Source of the DNA: Streptomyces diacarni | GTDB lineage: Bacteria > Actinomycetota > Actinomycetes > Streptomycetales > Streptomycetaceae | Direction of reading: 5' to 3' | Length of the DNA: 64,000 bases | NCBI RefSeq assembly: GCF_003323715.1 | Contig: NZ_QOIN01000046.1 | Location: 186,001 to 250,000, forward strand | Shown here: one piece after another, positions 44,202 to 52,891 of the stretch | Layout of the letters: the number at the start of each line of letters is the position of its first letter | How positions within the stretch are numbered: position 1 is the first letter of the stretch | Translations under genes and position numbers: made by a program | Notes under the pieces: generated by a model | What the model saw: only the letters and a program-made list of their open reading frames with translations | Told to the model about the DNA's origin: nothing | Database searches by the model: none

Positions 44202-45554
44202 ATGATTCCCGATCTGTGGTATCCCGTGGCGATATCCGGGGATGTCACTGACAAAAAGCCGAAGGGTATCCGCCGGCTCGGCGAGGAGATCGTCCTCTGG
44301 CGCGACATCGACGGGAAAGTGGTGTGTCAGGGAGCCCGGTGCCCGCACAAGGGCGCCTGGCTCGGCGACGGCCGCATGAAGGGCAACGCGATCGAGTGCC
44401 CGTACCACGGCTTCCTGTTCAATCCCGAGGGCAAATGCACGCTGACCCCGGCGATGGGCAGGGACGCCCGCATACCGGGCTCGCTGAAGGTGCCGGTCTA
44501 TCCGGTCCGCGAGAAGCACGGTCTCATCTGGGTGTGGTGGGGCGATGACCGTCCGGAGAGCGAGCTACCGGAGATCATCGCCCCCCGGGAGATCAAGGAG
44601 AACGACCGGGTCTACGACACGATCTCCTGGAACAAGCCGGTGCACTACACCCGGTACATCGAAAGCGTCCAGGAGTTCTACCACGTGACCTATGTGCACC
44701 GGGATCACTGGTTGAACTGGCTGGACTTCATGTTCCTTTACGGGACGAAGAAGAAGTTCGGGCTGGACGGCAAGGAGAACTACCTCAAGGCCACCATGAT
44801 CCACAACCACCACGTGGAGACGGACGACGACGGAATGACCTTCCGTTACTCGTTCGACCACGGAGAGGAGGACAACCCCGAGCGGAGCATCCACTACGTC
44901 ATCACCTTCTCTTTCCCGTGCATGGTGCACGTGGAGACCGAGGCCTTCGCGACGACGTCGTGGTTCTCGCCGATCGACGAGGAGAACACCGAACACATCT
45001 TCCGCGTCTACGAGTTCCCCCAGCTCAAGCCGATCCTGCGGCACGAGAAGCTGCGGCGGGCGATGTCCACGCTGCAGTGCTACCTGGAGAAGTTCGTCCA
45101 GGACCCGCAGGACTTCAAGATCATGGCCCAGCAGGAGCCCCGGATCAGCGGTGGCGGGGTGAACAAGTTCATTCCGGTGGACGAGATGAACGCCAAGTTC
45201 ATCAAGACCCGCGCCAGGTTGCTCCGGGAGGCCAGGGAGCGCCGTGAGGGGACCCCTGCCGCCGTGGACACGTCCGACGGCATGGTCGGTGAGCTGGACA
45301 TGGCGACCGACGAGGCCCGGATCGGGCAGCCGTCCACCGCGGCCGAGACCAAGGGCCGTACCTCTGCGCGCTCGAACGGCCGGACGCGGAACGGCGCATC
45401 CAGCGGCAGGAACGGCGGTTCCCCGCGAACCGGAGGCGCCCAGGGAAACGGCCACGTCGCCGGTAACGGAAACGGCAGCGACAGCGGGCCGGCAGCACCG
45501 GAGTCCGAGGAGGTGAGGAACTGGTCCGAGGACCGCGCGGCAGCGCGGTCCTGA
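44202..45554 (+). CDS. redG: RedG, Rieske non-heme iron oxidative cyclase with an unusual C-terminal tail
   Basis: The 450-residue protein starts at ATG 44202 (GGAGAGAGGG upstream). The Rieske cluster ligands are Cys47, His49, Cys66 and His69 (CPHKGAW and CPYHGF). The catalytic domain has YIESVQEFYHVTYVHRDHW with the iron-binding histidines. RedG closes the undecyl chain oxidatively onto a pyrrole to give streptorubin B or a related macrocycle, so this strain may make a cyclic prodiginine. Residues from about 379 are a low-complexity tail rich in Arg, Ser, Asn and Gly, which has no catalytic motif. The 93-base gap before redG contains overlapping hairpins around CCGAGG (44146) and CCTCGG (44169). 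Confidence 0.93.
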   Translation: MIPDLWYPVAISGDVTDKKPKGIRRLGEEIVLWRDIDGKVVCQGARCPHKGAWLGDGRMKGNAIECPYHGFLFNPEGKCTLTPAMGRDARIPGSLKVPVYPVREKHGLIWVWWGDDRPESELPEIIAPREIKENDRVYDTISWNKPVHYTRYIESVQEFYHVTYVHRDHWLNWLDFMFLYGTKKKFGLDGKENYLKATMIHNHHVETDDDGMTFRYSFDHGEEDNPERSIHYVITFSFPCMVHVETEAFATTSWFSPIDEENTEHIFRVYEFPQLKPILRHEKLRRAMSTLQCYLEKFVQDPQDFKIMAQQEPRISGGGVNKFIPVDEMNAKFIKTRARLLREARERREGTPAAVDTSDGMVGELDMATDEARIGQPSTAAETKGRTSARSNGRTRNGASSGRNGGSPRTGGAQGNGHVAGNGNGSDSGPAAPESEEVRNWSEDRAAARS

Positions 45555-45583
45555 GCAGGTAGTTCCGGACGGAGGCGGCGCGG

Positions 45584-45610
45584 TGCGGCCCTGTTCGACA
45601 CGGGGCCGCA
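45584..45610 (+). terminator. Hairpin after redG
   Basis: TGCGGCCC (45584-45591) pairs with GGGCCGCA (45603-45610), an 8-base-pair stem with an 11-base loop, 30 bases beyond the redG stop. It probably ends or attenuates the rightward operon before the acyltransferase-like gene. Confidence 0.6.
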
Positions 45611-45702
45611 TCCCTGCGGCGCGGCGGCAGTGCCGTCGTGTCGTGGGCCGTCGCCCAGCACGACAGTTCGCAGCGTCAGCAAACACCCGATGAGGAGAGC
45701 GC

Positions 45703-46662
45703 ATGGCACCGGACGAGGAGCTGCCCACGCCGTCGAGCAGCCGGAGCGGCGGCCCCCGAAGCGACCGCAAGAGCAACGGGGAGTACGCCTGGGGCACCGG
45801 CGATCAGAGTTCCCTGATGGCGGACGTGCTCAAAGAACTCGTGGCCGGCGGCATGGAACTCTACGGCCGACTGACGTCGGACGAGGGCGCCGTGGACGAC
45901 TTCGGCTTCGATCCCGCCCTGGTCGACGAGGCGCTCCTGCCGGCCCTGCGCCCGCTGTACGAGAAGTACTTCCGAGTCGAGGTCACGGGGCTGGAGCACA
46001 TACCGGCCGACGGGGCCGCCCTGGTGGTGGCGAACCACAGCGGGACGCTCCCCCTGGACGCGCTCATGCTTCAGATGGCCATCCGCGAGCACCACGCCGC
46101 GCAGCGGAATCTGCGGCTGCTCGCGGCTGATCTGGCCTTTTCCTACCCCCTCCTGCGGGACGTCACACGAAAGCTCGGCCATGTCCGTGCCTGCCCGAAG
46201 AACGCACAACGGCTACTCGAGTCGGACGCGCTCGTGGGGGTCATGCCGGAGGGGTATCGGGGATTGGGCAAGCCCTTCGAGGAGCGCTACCGGCTTCAGC
46301 GCTTCGGACGCGGAGGCTTCGCCGCCGCCGCGTTGCGCGCTCGGGCTCCGATGATCCCGTGCTCGATCGTGGGGGCAGAGGAGATCTACCCGATGATCGG
46401 CGAGTCCCGCACTCTGGCCCGAATGCTGCGGCTTCCCTACTTTCCCATCACACCGACCTTCCCTCTGCTCGGCGTGCTGGGACTTGTTCCGATGCCGACG
46501 AAATGGACCATCCACTTGCACCCGCCTGTGTACACGGATACGTTTCCGGCGAATTCGGCGCAGGATGTGCGGCTCGTGGAGAAACTGGCGGGAGAGGTGA
46601 AGGACACGGTGCAGCACGCCCTCAACGAGACCGTCGGGCGTCGGAGTTCGCTCTTTTCCTGA
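45703..46662 (+). CDS. Lysophospholipid-acyltransferase-like protein in redF position
   Basis: The 319-residue protein starts at ATG 45703 with GAGGAGAGC. After a polar N-terminus it has PlsC-type motifs: ALVVANHSGTLPLDALML (His and Asp of H-x4-D), LLRDVTRKLGHV, VGVMPEGYRGLGKPF, FGRGGFAAAALRARAPMIPCSIVGAEEIYPM and a proline-rich FPITPTFPLLGVLGLVPMPTKWTIHL. Family members transfer acyl groups to lysophospholipids or other acceptors at the membrane. It sits immediately after redG, the place of redF in S. coelicolor, whose product (like PigN) assists bipyrrole methylation. I am not certain that this is the redF orthologue, so no symbol is given. An acyltransferase acting on membrane lipids or shuttling acyl groups is the alternative. 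Confidence 0.78.
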   Translation: MAPDEELPTPSSSRSGGPRSDRKSNGEYAWGTGDQSSLMADVLKELVAGGMELYGRLTSDEGAVDDFGFDPALVDEALLPALRPLYEKYFRVEVTGLEHIPADGAALVVANHSGTLPLDALMLQMAIREHHAAQRNLRLLAADLAFSYPLLRDVTRKLGHVRACPKNAQRLLESDALVGVMPEGYRGLGKPFEERYRLQRFGRGGFAAAALRARAPMIPCSIVGAEEIYPMIGESRTLARMLRLPYFPITPTFPLLGVLGLVPMPTKWTIHLHPPVYTDTFPANSAQDVRLVEKLAGEVKDTVQHALNETVGRRSSLFS

Positions 46663-46761
46663 GGGCGCTTCCGCTGGGAAGGCAGAGGTCTGTCACCTGC
46701 TTGACGAGGACGGTGGGTCGGTCCGCGGCGCCGCGGTGGGCCGGCCCGACCCTTCCCATGG

Positions 46762-47346
46762 TCAGGCCCGCTCTTGCCTCCGGGGCTTCGCCATGCGCAG
46801 AAGCACTTCTTCCAGCTTCATCTCCCGCACCACGGGGTCGATCAAGCGGTACAGCATCAGACTGTTCATCGTGGCACCGAGGACCGCCGACGTACTCGCC
46901 GCGTCCGGCAGGCGGTCGTCCCCCTCCAGCCCATGCATGGTGGCGGTGTGCCGTCGGCGCAGGATCTGCGTGAGTCCGGCGCGCAGTCTCGGCACCCGTG
47001 CCGCGGCCCGCAAGGCCTCGGTCATCAGCACTGCCGTGCACGCGCCGACGCCATCGGGTGCGAACTCCGTGTCCGGGACGGACGAGCGTGCGGCCGCGGC
47101 GTTATCCAGGAGCGTTTTCTCCCAAAACGTTTCGCTGCGGCTAGCCAGTCTGTCCAGCGTGGCCTCGACCAGCAGATCGGTGAGGGTGGAGAAGTGATAG
47201 TGCACCGATCCCGCTTTCACCCCCGCGCGCTCGGCCACCTTCCGGGTGCTCACCCGTCCCCAACCTTCTTCGACGATGAGTTGCACCGCGGCGTCCCGCA
47301 ACAGCGTCCGGGTCTGTATGCCGCGGTCGACGGAAGCAGCAGCCAT
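46762..47346 (-). CDS. TetR-family regulator at the edge of the red cluster
   Basis: The 194-residue protein starts at ATG 47346. The N-terminal helix-turn-helix reads TRTLLRDAAVQLIVEEGWGRVSTRKVAERAGVKAGSVHYHFSTLTDLLVEATLDRL; the remainder is a helical ligand-binding domain without recognisable specificity. A TAGAAT -10 at 47359-47354 places the transcription start at the ATG, so the mRNA is probably leaderless. SARP-type heptamer repeats lie directly upstream. It is divergent from the maoC-like gene, which it may control together with itself. The ligand could be a prodiginine or an acyl compound, but nothing in the sequence proves it. Confidence 0.87.
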   Translation of the reverse strand: MAAASVDRGIQTRTLLRDAAVQLIVEEGWGRVSTRKVAERAGVKAGSVHYHFSTLTDLLVEATLDRLASRSETFWEKTLLDNAAAARSSVPDTEFAPDGVGACTAVLMTEALRAAARVPRLRAGLTQILRRRHTATMHGLEGDDRLPDAASTSAVLGATMNSLMLYRLIDPVVREMKLEEVLLRMAKPRRQERA

Positions 47347-47353
47347 ACGTCGA

Positions 47354-47359
47354 ATTCTA
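47354..47359 (-). promoter_or_regulatory. -10 element of the tetR gene (leaderless)
   Basis: TAGAAT on the minus strand ends eight bases before the ATG at 47346, so transcription would begin at or next to the start codon. The -35 position (CAGTGC, 47382-47377) is poor and overlaps the first heptamer, which suggests dependence on an activator. Confidence 0.6.
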
Positions 47360-47380
47360 TCGAGGCGCCCCACCTCGCAC

Positions 47381-47420
47381 TGACGTTTCGCTGACATTCC
47401 ACTGACCGGGGGCTGAGGGA
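47381..47420. promoter_or_regulatory. SARP-type direct heptamer repeat between tetR and maoC-like genes
   Basis: TGACGTT (47381), TGACATT (47392), TGACCGG (47403) and the weaker TGAGGGA (47414) start exactly 11 bp apart. The TGAC core and spacing are those of the redQ/redP operator. In the direction of the tetR gene they read GTCA toward the promoter, the same orientation as at redP. On the other side a TTGTTC-17 bases-CAGAAT promoter (47445-47473) serves the maoC-like gene. Confidence 0.68.
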
Positions 47421-47479
47421 GTATTGGGCGGCAGGGGCCGGCTCTTGTTCGGCCACGCAGCGGTGCACAGAATCGGAGC

Positions 47480-47944
47480 ATGCGAATATTTTCCGATCTG
47501 GACGAATTGGTGTCAGCAAAAGGGGAACATCTCGGTCACAGTGACTGGCTGGAACTCACTCCCCGCCGGGTGTGCAATTTCGCGGCGGCATCGAGTGGCG
47601 GCCCGGCCCGCCTTGCGGCGGTTGAGGAGGGCGCCGGCGCCTGGGGCGGTTCCGCTGCGGGTGGGGACATCGGCGGCCCCTTGCTGCTGGGTCTGCTGCC
47701 CGCGATGATGCGGGAGATCTTCATGGTCGAACGGTGCGGGACCGCGCTGAACTTCGGACTGGAACGGGCCCGCTTCGGCCCCCCGGTTCCGGTCGGCTCC
47801 CGGGTCCGGGGGGAAGGCGAACTCTCGGGGGCCTACGGAGTGCCCGGCGGCTGGTTGGTCTCGGTCCGGATGACGGTGGAGCTCGAGGGCGGGCGGCTGC
47901 CCCCGGCCTGCGAGGCGGACACCGTCTCCCTCTTTCTCGTCTGA
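47480..47944 (+). CDS. MaoC-like hot-dog protein lacking the catalytic motif
   Basis: The 154-residue protein starts at ATG 47480. A promoter TTGTTC (47445-47450), 17 bases, CAGAAT (47468-47473) would start the mRNA at the ATG, so it is probably leaderless; GGAG lies one base before ATG, too close to act as a ribosome site. The family pattern is clear at both ends (MRIFSDLDELVSAKGEHLGHSDWLELT and LNFGLERARFGPPVPVGSRVRGEGEL... MTVELEGGRLPPACEADTVSLFLV). The central segment that in hydratases reads FADATGDHQWIH is here FAAASSGGPARLAAVEEG, without the catalytic Asp and His. It is thus a non-catalytic hot-dog protein, or one with another activity. Its location suggests a role linked to the red cluster. 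Confidence 0.75.
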   Translation: MRIFSDLDELVSAKGEHLGHSDWLELTPRRVCNFAAASSGGPARLAAVEEGAGAWGGSAAGGDIGGPLLLGLLPAMMREIFMVERCGTALNFGLERARFGPPVPVGSRVRGEGELSGAYGVPGGWLVSVRMTVELEGGRLPPACEADTVSLFLV

Positions 47945-47980
47945 GCGCACGACTGCCCCGTGGCGGAGAGGAACAGAGGA

Positions 47981-48016
47981 GTGCGGCCCGCCCGTTGGGG
48001 GCCGGGCGGGCCGCAC
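47981..48016. terminator. Bidirectional terminator between convergent genes
   Basis: GTGCGGCCCGCCCG (47981-47994) and CGGGCGGGCCGCAC (48003-48016) form a perfect 14-base-pair stem with an 8-base loop, between the convergent maoC-like and DDN-like genes. Confidence 0.88.
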
Positions 48017-48024
48017 GGTTCGGG

Positions 48025-48507
48025 TTACCCGACCGGTACCAGCCTCAGCACTGGTACGCGCTCGGCCACCGCGTAGAAGTCGGTCATCGAGCCGTCGACC
48101 GCATAGCCGTAGAGCCTGGGCAGCAGACGTTTCGCCGCCCGCCGGTTCCGCCAGTAGTAATCCGCCATGATCTCCGTGGCCTCTTCGGGGGGCAGCGGTT
48201 CCGCCCGCACCTGCCTCGTCCGACCACCGACCTGGACGGTGGCGTGCGGGCGGTGCAGCAGGTTGCGGTACCAGTCGGCTTTCGGCCCCCATCCGGAGGC
48301 GATCAGGTAGCTCTTGTCGCCCCCTTCGTGCCGGATCACTTCCACGACGGTGCGGCGCTGCTTGCCTGTCACCCGGCCGACATGATGGATCATGAGCATG
48401 CGACCTCCCAGCAGTCCGCCGAGGCCGATCCTGTAGAGGTGGACCGGCAGCTTGAGCACCATGAGGGTCAGGCCCGTGGGGCGGTTCACCTCTTTGACGA
48501 TCTCCAT
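48025..48507 (-). CDS. DDN-family F420(deazaflavin)-dependent nitroreductase-like protein
   Basis: The 160-residue protein starts at ATG 48507 with GAGGAG upstream. It has the split-barrel pattern of F420H2-dependent quinone reductases and Ddn: KLPVHLYRIGLGGLLGGRMLMIHHVGRVTGKQRRTVVEVI, KSYLIASGWGPKADWYRNLLHRPHATVQVGGRTRQVRAEPLPPEEATEIMADY. Such small enzymes reduce quinones, nitro compounds or polyketides. It is the last gene of a leftward block with the ABC exporter genes (12-base gap), so it may modify the exported compound or protect the cell from it. Confidence 0.87.
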   Translation of the reverse strand: MEIVKEVNRPTGLTLMVLKLPVHLYRIGLGGLLGGRMLMIHHVGRVTGKQRRTVVEVIRHEGGDKSYLIASGWGPKADWYRNLLHRPHATVQVGGRTRQVRAEPLPPEEATEIMADYYWRNRRAAKRLLPRLYGYAVDGSMTDFYAVAERVPVLRLVPVG

Positions 48508-48519
48508 CGGCTTCTCCTC

Positions 48520-50144
48520 TCAGCCACCGAGCGCGAGGCTGCGTCGGCGGAAGCCGGCCACGCCCACCGCGGCGAGTGCCGCGGCCAGCGCCGACATGAC
48601 CAGCATTGGAGCAGTGGTGAGCGACTCGGCCGGAAGGTCGGGCAGGTGGGTGAAGGGCGAGACATCGATGAGCGCGTCCGGCAGGTCCAGCAGGGTCCCG
48701 AACTGGCCGATCACCAGGCAGACGGCGAACGCTGCCCAGGTCACGGTAGCCGCGCCCCGCGGCAGCAGGCCGAACACCGCCAACGCGAAGCCGGCCAGGA
48801 CGGCGGTCGGGGCGAGCTGCGCGAGCGTCGTCTCGAGCAGGTCACCCAGGGCGCCTGTCAGATCGTCCGAGACGGCGCCGTACGCCAGCCCGGTACTCAG
48901 CCCGAGCGCGGCCAGGACCAGTGCCGTACCCAGCAGGGCGATGACCGTGTGCGCCAGCACCCAGTGCGTCCGGCTCACGGCCGTGGCGAGAACGGCCTCG
49001 GTCGGCCCGTTCTCCTCGTCGGAGCGCAGCCGGATCAGTGCCTGGACGGTGAAACCGGCCACCACCACCGAGAGCAGCCCCATCATCCCGGCGAAGTACG
49101 CGTCCACCAGGTCGCCCCCGCCCCCCAGGTCCCGGACGAACTGTGCGCTCTCCTCGCTGCTGAAGAGGTCTTCGACCTGGTCGCCGATGCCGCCGAAGAC
49201 CGCACCGAACACGGCGATGCCCACGATCCAGCCGAGCAGCAGGCCGCGCTGCAGGCGCCAGACCAGCCCGAGTGGCTTGAGAAGTGAGGAACGGGCCCGC
49301 GCCGCACCGCGCCGTGCGGGAAGCATCCCGGTGCCGACATCCCGGTGGACGCTCAGCTGTACCGCGACCAGCACGCTGACGGCGAAGCAGGCCAGCAGCA
49401 GGGCCACAGGCCACAACCGGCTCTCTCCGTAGGGACGCAGTTGCTGACCCCAGCCGAGGGGGGAGATCCAACTCGGCCAGGCGGGGTTGACCGTCACCTT
49501 GTCCGAGGCCGTGTCCCCGAAGGCGTCACCTGCCGCTCGCAGCAAGAACATGGTGGCCAGGACGAGCCCGCCCAGTCCGGTCGCCGTGCGGGCACTCTCG
49601 GTCAACTGGGCGCCGATCGAGGTGAGTCCCGCGAAGGCCATGCCGACGGTGCCGAGCGCCACTCCGGCCAGCACGGACCCTCCTGCCGGCATACCCATGC
49701 CGAGCAGGGCGAGGGTGCTGAGCACGATGAGCGCGGCATTCGCCAGCCCCGCGAGCAGCAGGGCGGCGGTCAGCCCCGCGTGTCTCCCCACGGACGCGGA
49801 TCCCACCAGCTCGGCCCGCCCGAGTTCTTCGTTCTGACGTGTGTGCCGCACCACGAGCAGGATGTTCATCAGGGCGACGAGCACACAGGTGAAGACCAGG
49901 CCCTCCGAGACGGTCAACGCTCCTGAGGAGCTGCCGGGGGCCGGCCCGGTGAAGGCGCGGGTGACCACGTTGTCCGCGCGGACCTGGGCGTTCTCCAGCC
50001 GTGCGGCGTCGGAGTCGTAGAGGTCGGAGATGCTGTTGCCGATGGAGGCGAAGAGCGCGGCGAGGCCCACCACCCACAGAGGCAGTCGGAGACGGTCACG
50101 CCGCAGCGCCAGCCGGGTCAGTACGCCGGTACCCGCGAGCGCGC

Positions 50145-50148
<4 letters not shown>
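48520..50148 (-). CDS. ABC-2-type exporter permease (antibiotic exporter family)
   Basis: The 542-residue membrane protein starts at ATG 50148, overlapping the ATPase stop (ATGA). About twelve hydrophobic segments occur in two similar halves, each with a large extracytoplasmic loop near the start (SISDLYDSDAARLENAQVRADNV and QVEDLFSSEESAQFVRDL), the architecture of polyketide-antibiotic exporter permeases. It forms the membrane channel for the ATPase encoded upstream. The exported compound is unknown; prodiginine, a small hydrophobic molecule, is possible given the location just beyond the red cluster. Confidence 0.9.
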
Positions 50149-51101
<953 letters not shown>

Positions 51102-51125
51102 TGCAAAGCTCCTTGCCGTTCTGCC

Positions 51126-51168
51126 TACCTCTGGTAAGTGGAGCGTAGCGTACAACTGACCAGAGGTA
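51126..51168. promoter_or_regulatory. Inverted repeat operator between ABC genes and tetR
   Basis: TACCTCTGGT (51126-51135) and ACCAGAGGTA (51159-51168) are perfect 10-base inverted arms 23 bases apart in the 84-base divergent gap; the arms extend imperfectly by a few bases. The distal arm is about 18 bases before the TetR start. It is the probable binding site of the TetR protein controlling both directions. Confidence 0.7.
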
Positions 51169-51185
51169 AGTAAGGGAAGGGAAAA

Positions 51186-51896
51186 ATGAACCAGCAGACG
51201 ACCACGCGTGAGCGGATCCTGCGCGAGGCGGAACGATTGTTCGTCGAGCGCGGCTACCACGCGACGGCGCTGCAGGAGGTCGCCGACCGCGTGGGCATCA
51301 CCAAGGCGGCGCTGTACTACCACTTCTCCTCGAAGGCGCAGATCCTCGGCGACCTGCTGGATCCGATGACGAGCGAACTGGAACAGGTGCTGACCGACGC
51401 GCTGGACCAGCAGGAGACCGGAGGGGTCGCGGCGGTGCGGGGCACCCTGGTGACGGGGTGGCTCGACGTGTTCCTGCGCTATCGGAACACTCTGGTCACG
51501 CTGCTGAGGGAACTGCCCGCCACCCCCTCGGACTCCTTCAGCCGTCTGCTGCGGACGATGGAGTACGGCATCGAGGTGGGGGCAGGTGAGGGCGCGGGAA
51601 TCCCCGAGCGCATCGCCGTCGCGCAGGCTGTCTCGGCTGTCACGGACCCGGTCGCGCTCATGCCGCAACTCTCCAACGAGGTGCTTCGGGACCACCTGCT
51701 CGCCGGAGTGTGGCGGCTGCTCCCGGAATCCGCGCCCGGTGCCCGACGGGTGCGCGGCGGGCGTCCCAGGACGGTGACCGAGGAGGCTGCGGGCTTGGCT
51801 CGCGAGCTGTACGCGTCCGGGGAGCACACGGTCGACTCCATCGCCGCACGGTTGGGTGTGTCCCGTGCCACCGTGTACCGGCATCTCAAAAAGTGA
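51186..51896 (+). CDS. TetR-family regulator with an extra C-terminal helix-turn-helix
   Basis: The 236-residue protein starts at ATG 51186 (AAGGGAAGGG upstream). The N-terminal TetR domain reads RERILREAERLFVERGYHATALQEVADRVGITKAALYYHFSSKAQIL. A helical core follows. The last ~45 residues (RGGRPRTVTEEAAGLARELYASGEHTVDSIAARLGVSRATVYRHLKK) match the resolvase/invertase type helix-turn-helix, which is not part of ordinary TetR proteins. It presumably represses the divergent ABC exporter and itself through the inverted repeat at 51126-51168, with induction by the exported compound. The second DNA-binding domain could let it contact both operator arms. Confidence 0.88.
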   Translation: MNQQTTTRERILREAERLFVERGYHATALQEVADRVGITKAALYYHFSSKAQILGDLLDPMTSELEQVLTDALDQQETGGVAAVRGTLVTGWLDVFLRYRNTLVTLLRELPATPSDSFSRLLRTMEYGIEVGAGEGAGIPERIAVAQAVSAVTDPVALMPQLSNEVLRDHLLAGVWRLLPESAPGARRVRGGRPRTVTEEAAGLARELYASGEHTVDSIAARLGVSRATVYRHLKK

Positions 51897-52193
51897 ACCC
51901 TCACTTATGAGACGGTTTTGATGCATGGGTGGCAGCCGGAGAATCAGTCCCCGCGCAGGCCAGGGTCCGCCGGCACCGAGCTCGCCACGGGCCGCGGGGC
52001 TGCCCCTGGCGCGAGCCTTCCATCTCAGCGACGGACCCGAAGCAGGATGCCCGGCCACCGCACCCGGTGTCTGAACCGCCGTGGCGACGCGCTACAGCTG
52101 CTGGTGCGGAGCGGAACCCGGCATCGCGAGGGGGGCCAACTCTGCCGAGCCTCGGCAATGAGTGGGGGCGGCGCGCCTGGCAGACTCCGGGGC
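51897..52193. other. Intergenic stretch, nothing recognised
   Basis: About 300 bases between the TetR gene and the membrane-protein gene. Open frames run through it, but none shows gene-like codon bias or a ribosome site. No clear hairpin or promoter was seen. Confidence 0.5.
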
Positions 52194-52727
52194 ATGGGGA
52201 GGAGTTTCACGCTGCACGGGGGAATTGCGGCCGGGGCGAGTGCCGTGTTGCTGCTGCTCGCCGTGCTCACGTGGTTGCCGGGGACGTTGCCGCCGTTGGG
52301 ATCGAAGTGGCTGATGGTGGCGATCGTGGTGCTTCTCTTCCCCCTCTTCATAGCTGCCTTGGTGCGCGTCTTCGTGAGTGGGGCAGACCGGCACTCGATG
52401 TGGCTCGCCTTTCGGCGTCTGCCTGGCAGGGCGCGGGCAGTGCTGGGGGCGCTGGTCGTCTCGGGCGCCCTGCTGATGCTTTTCGACATGGCCGGTGCCG
52501 GGAGCTTGCAGGCGCCAGAGGTCAAGGACGGCCGGTACGTCGTTCTCGACACGTCTGTGGAGGACCGGCGCACGATCGAGGTCTCGCACAGCCAGTACGA
52601 GGCCGTCCTCGAGAGTGATCAGCGGTCCATGCTCGCGATATCGGGTCTGTTCTTCGCCGCGGCCGCGTGCGTCGTCTTCGCGGCAGGGGAGTTGCGCCGG
52701 GCGGAGGTCGGGCGCAGAGCTTCGTAG
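52194..52727 (+). CDS. Small four-helix membrane protein, unknown function
   Basis: The 177-residue protein is read from ATG 52194; an in-frame ATG at 52158 is also possible and no strong ribosome site distinguishes them. Four hydrophobic segments are visible (GIAAGASAVLLLLAVLTWLPG, WLMVAIVVLLFPLFIAALVRV, VLGALVVSGALLMLFDMAG and SMLAISGLFFAAAACVVFAAG). Between the third and fourth lies a polar loop of about 50 residues (VKDGRYVVLDTSVEDRRTIEVSHSQYEAVLESD). I do not recognise the family with certainty; similar small membrane proteins are scattered through actinomycete genomes. It stands alone between divergently regulated neighbours. Confidence 0.65.
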   Translation: MGRSFTLHGGIAAGASAVLLLLAVLTWLPGTLPPLGSKWLMVAIVVLLFPLFIAALVRVFVSGADRHSMWLAFRRLPGRARAVLGALVVSGALLMLFDMAGAGSLQAPEVKDGRYVVLDTSVEDRRTIEVSHSQYEAVLESDQRSMLAISGLFFAAAACVVFAAGELRRAEVGRRAS

Positions 52728-52891
52728 CCGTCCGGGCCTGGAGGCCGCGGGTCGCGGCTCGTCGCTTGTCGGAGGGACTGAGCCTTCGAACGGGGTGAAG
52801 CCAGGGCTTCGTGGGGCCACTCACCGAGATCGGCGATGCCGCCGCCGCCCGAGGACGTGGGGTCCGGCACGGTCGACCTATTGTTGGTCCC

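Noticed and set aside
48452..49432. A 326-codon plus-strand frame opposite the ABC permease
   Set aside because: Antisense shadow of a permease with clear membrane segments; the product is Ser/Arg-rich without a domain.
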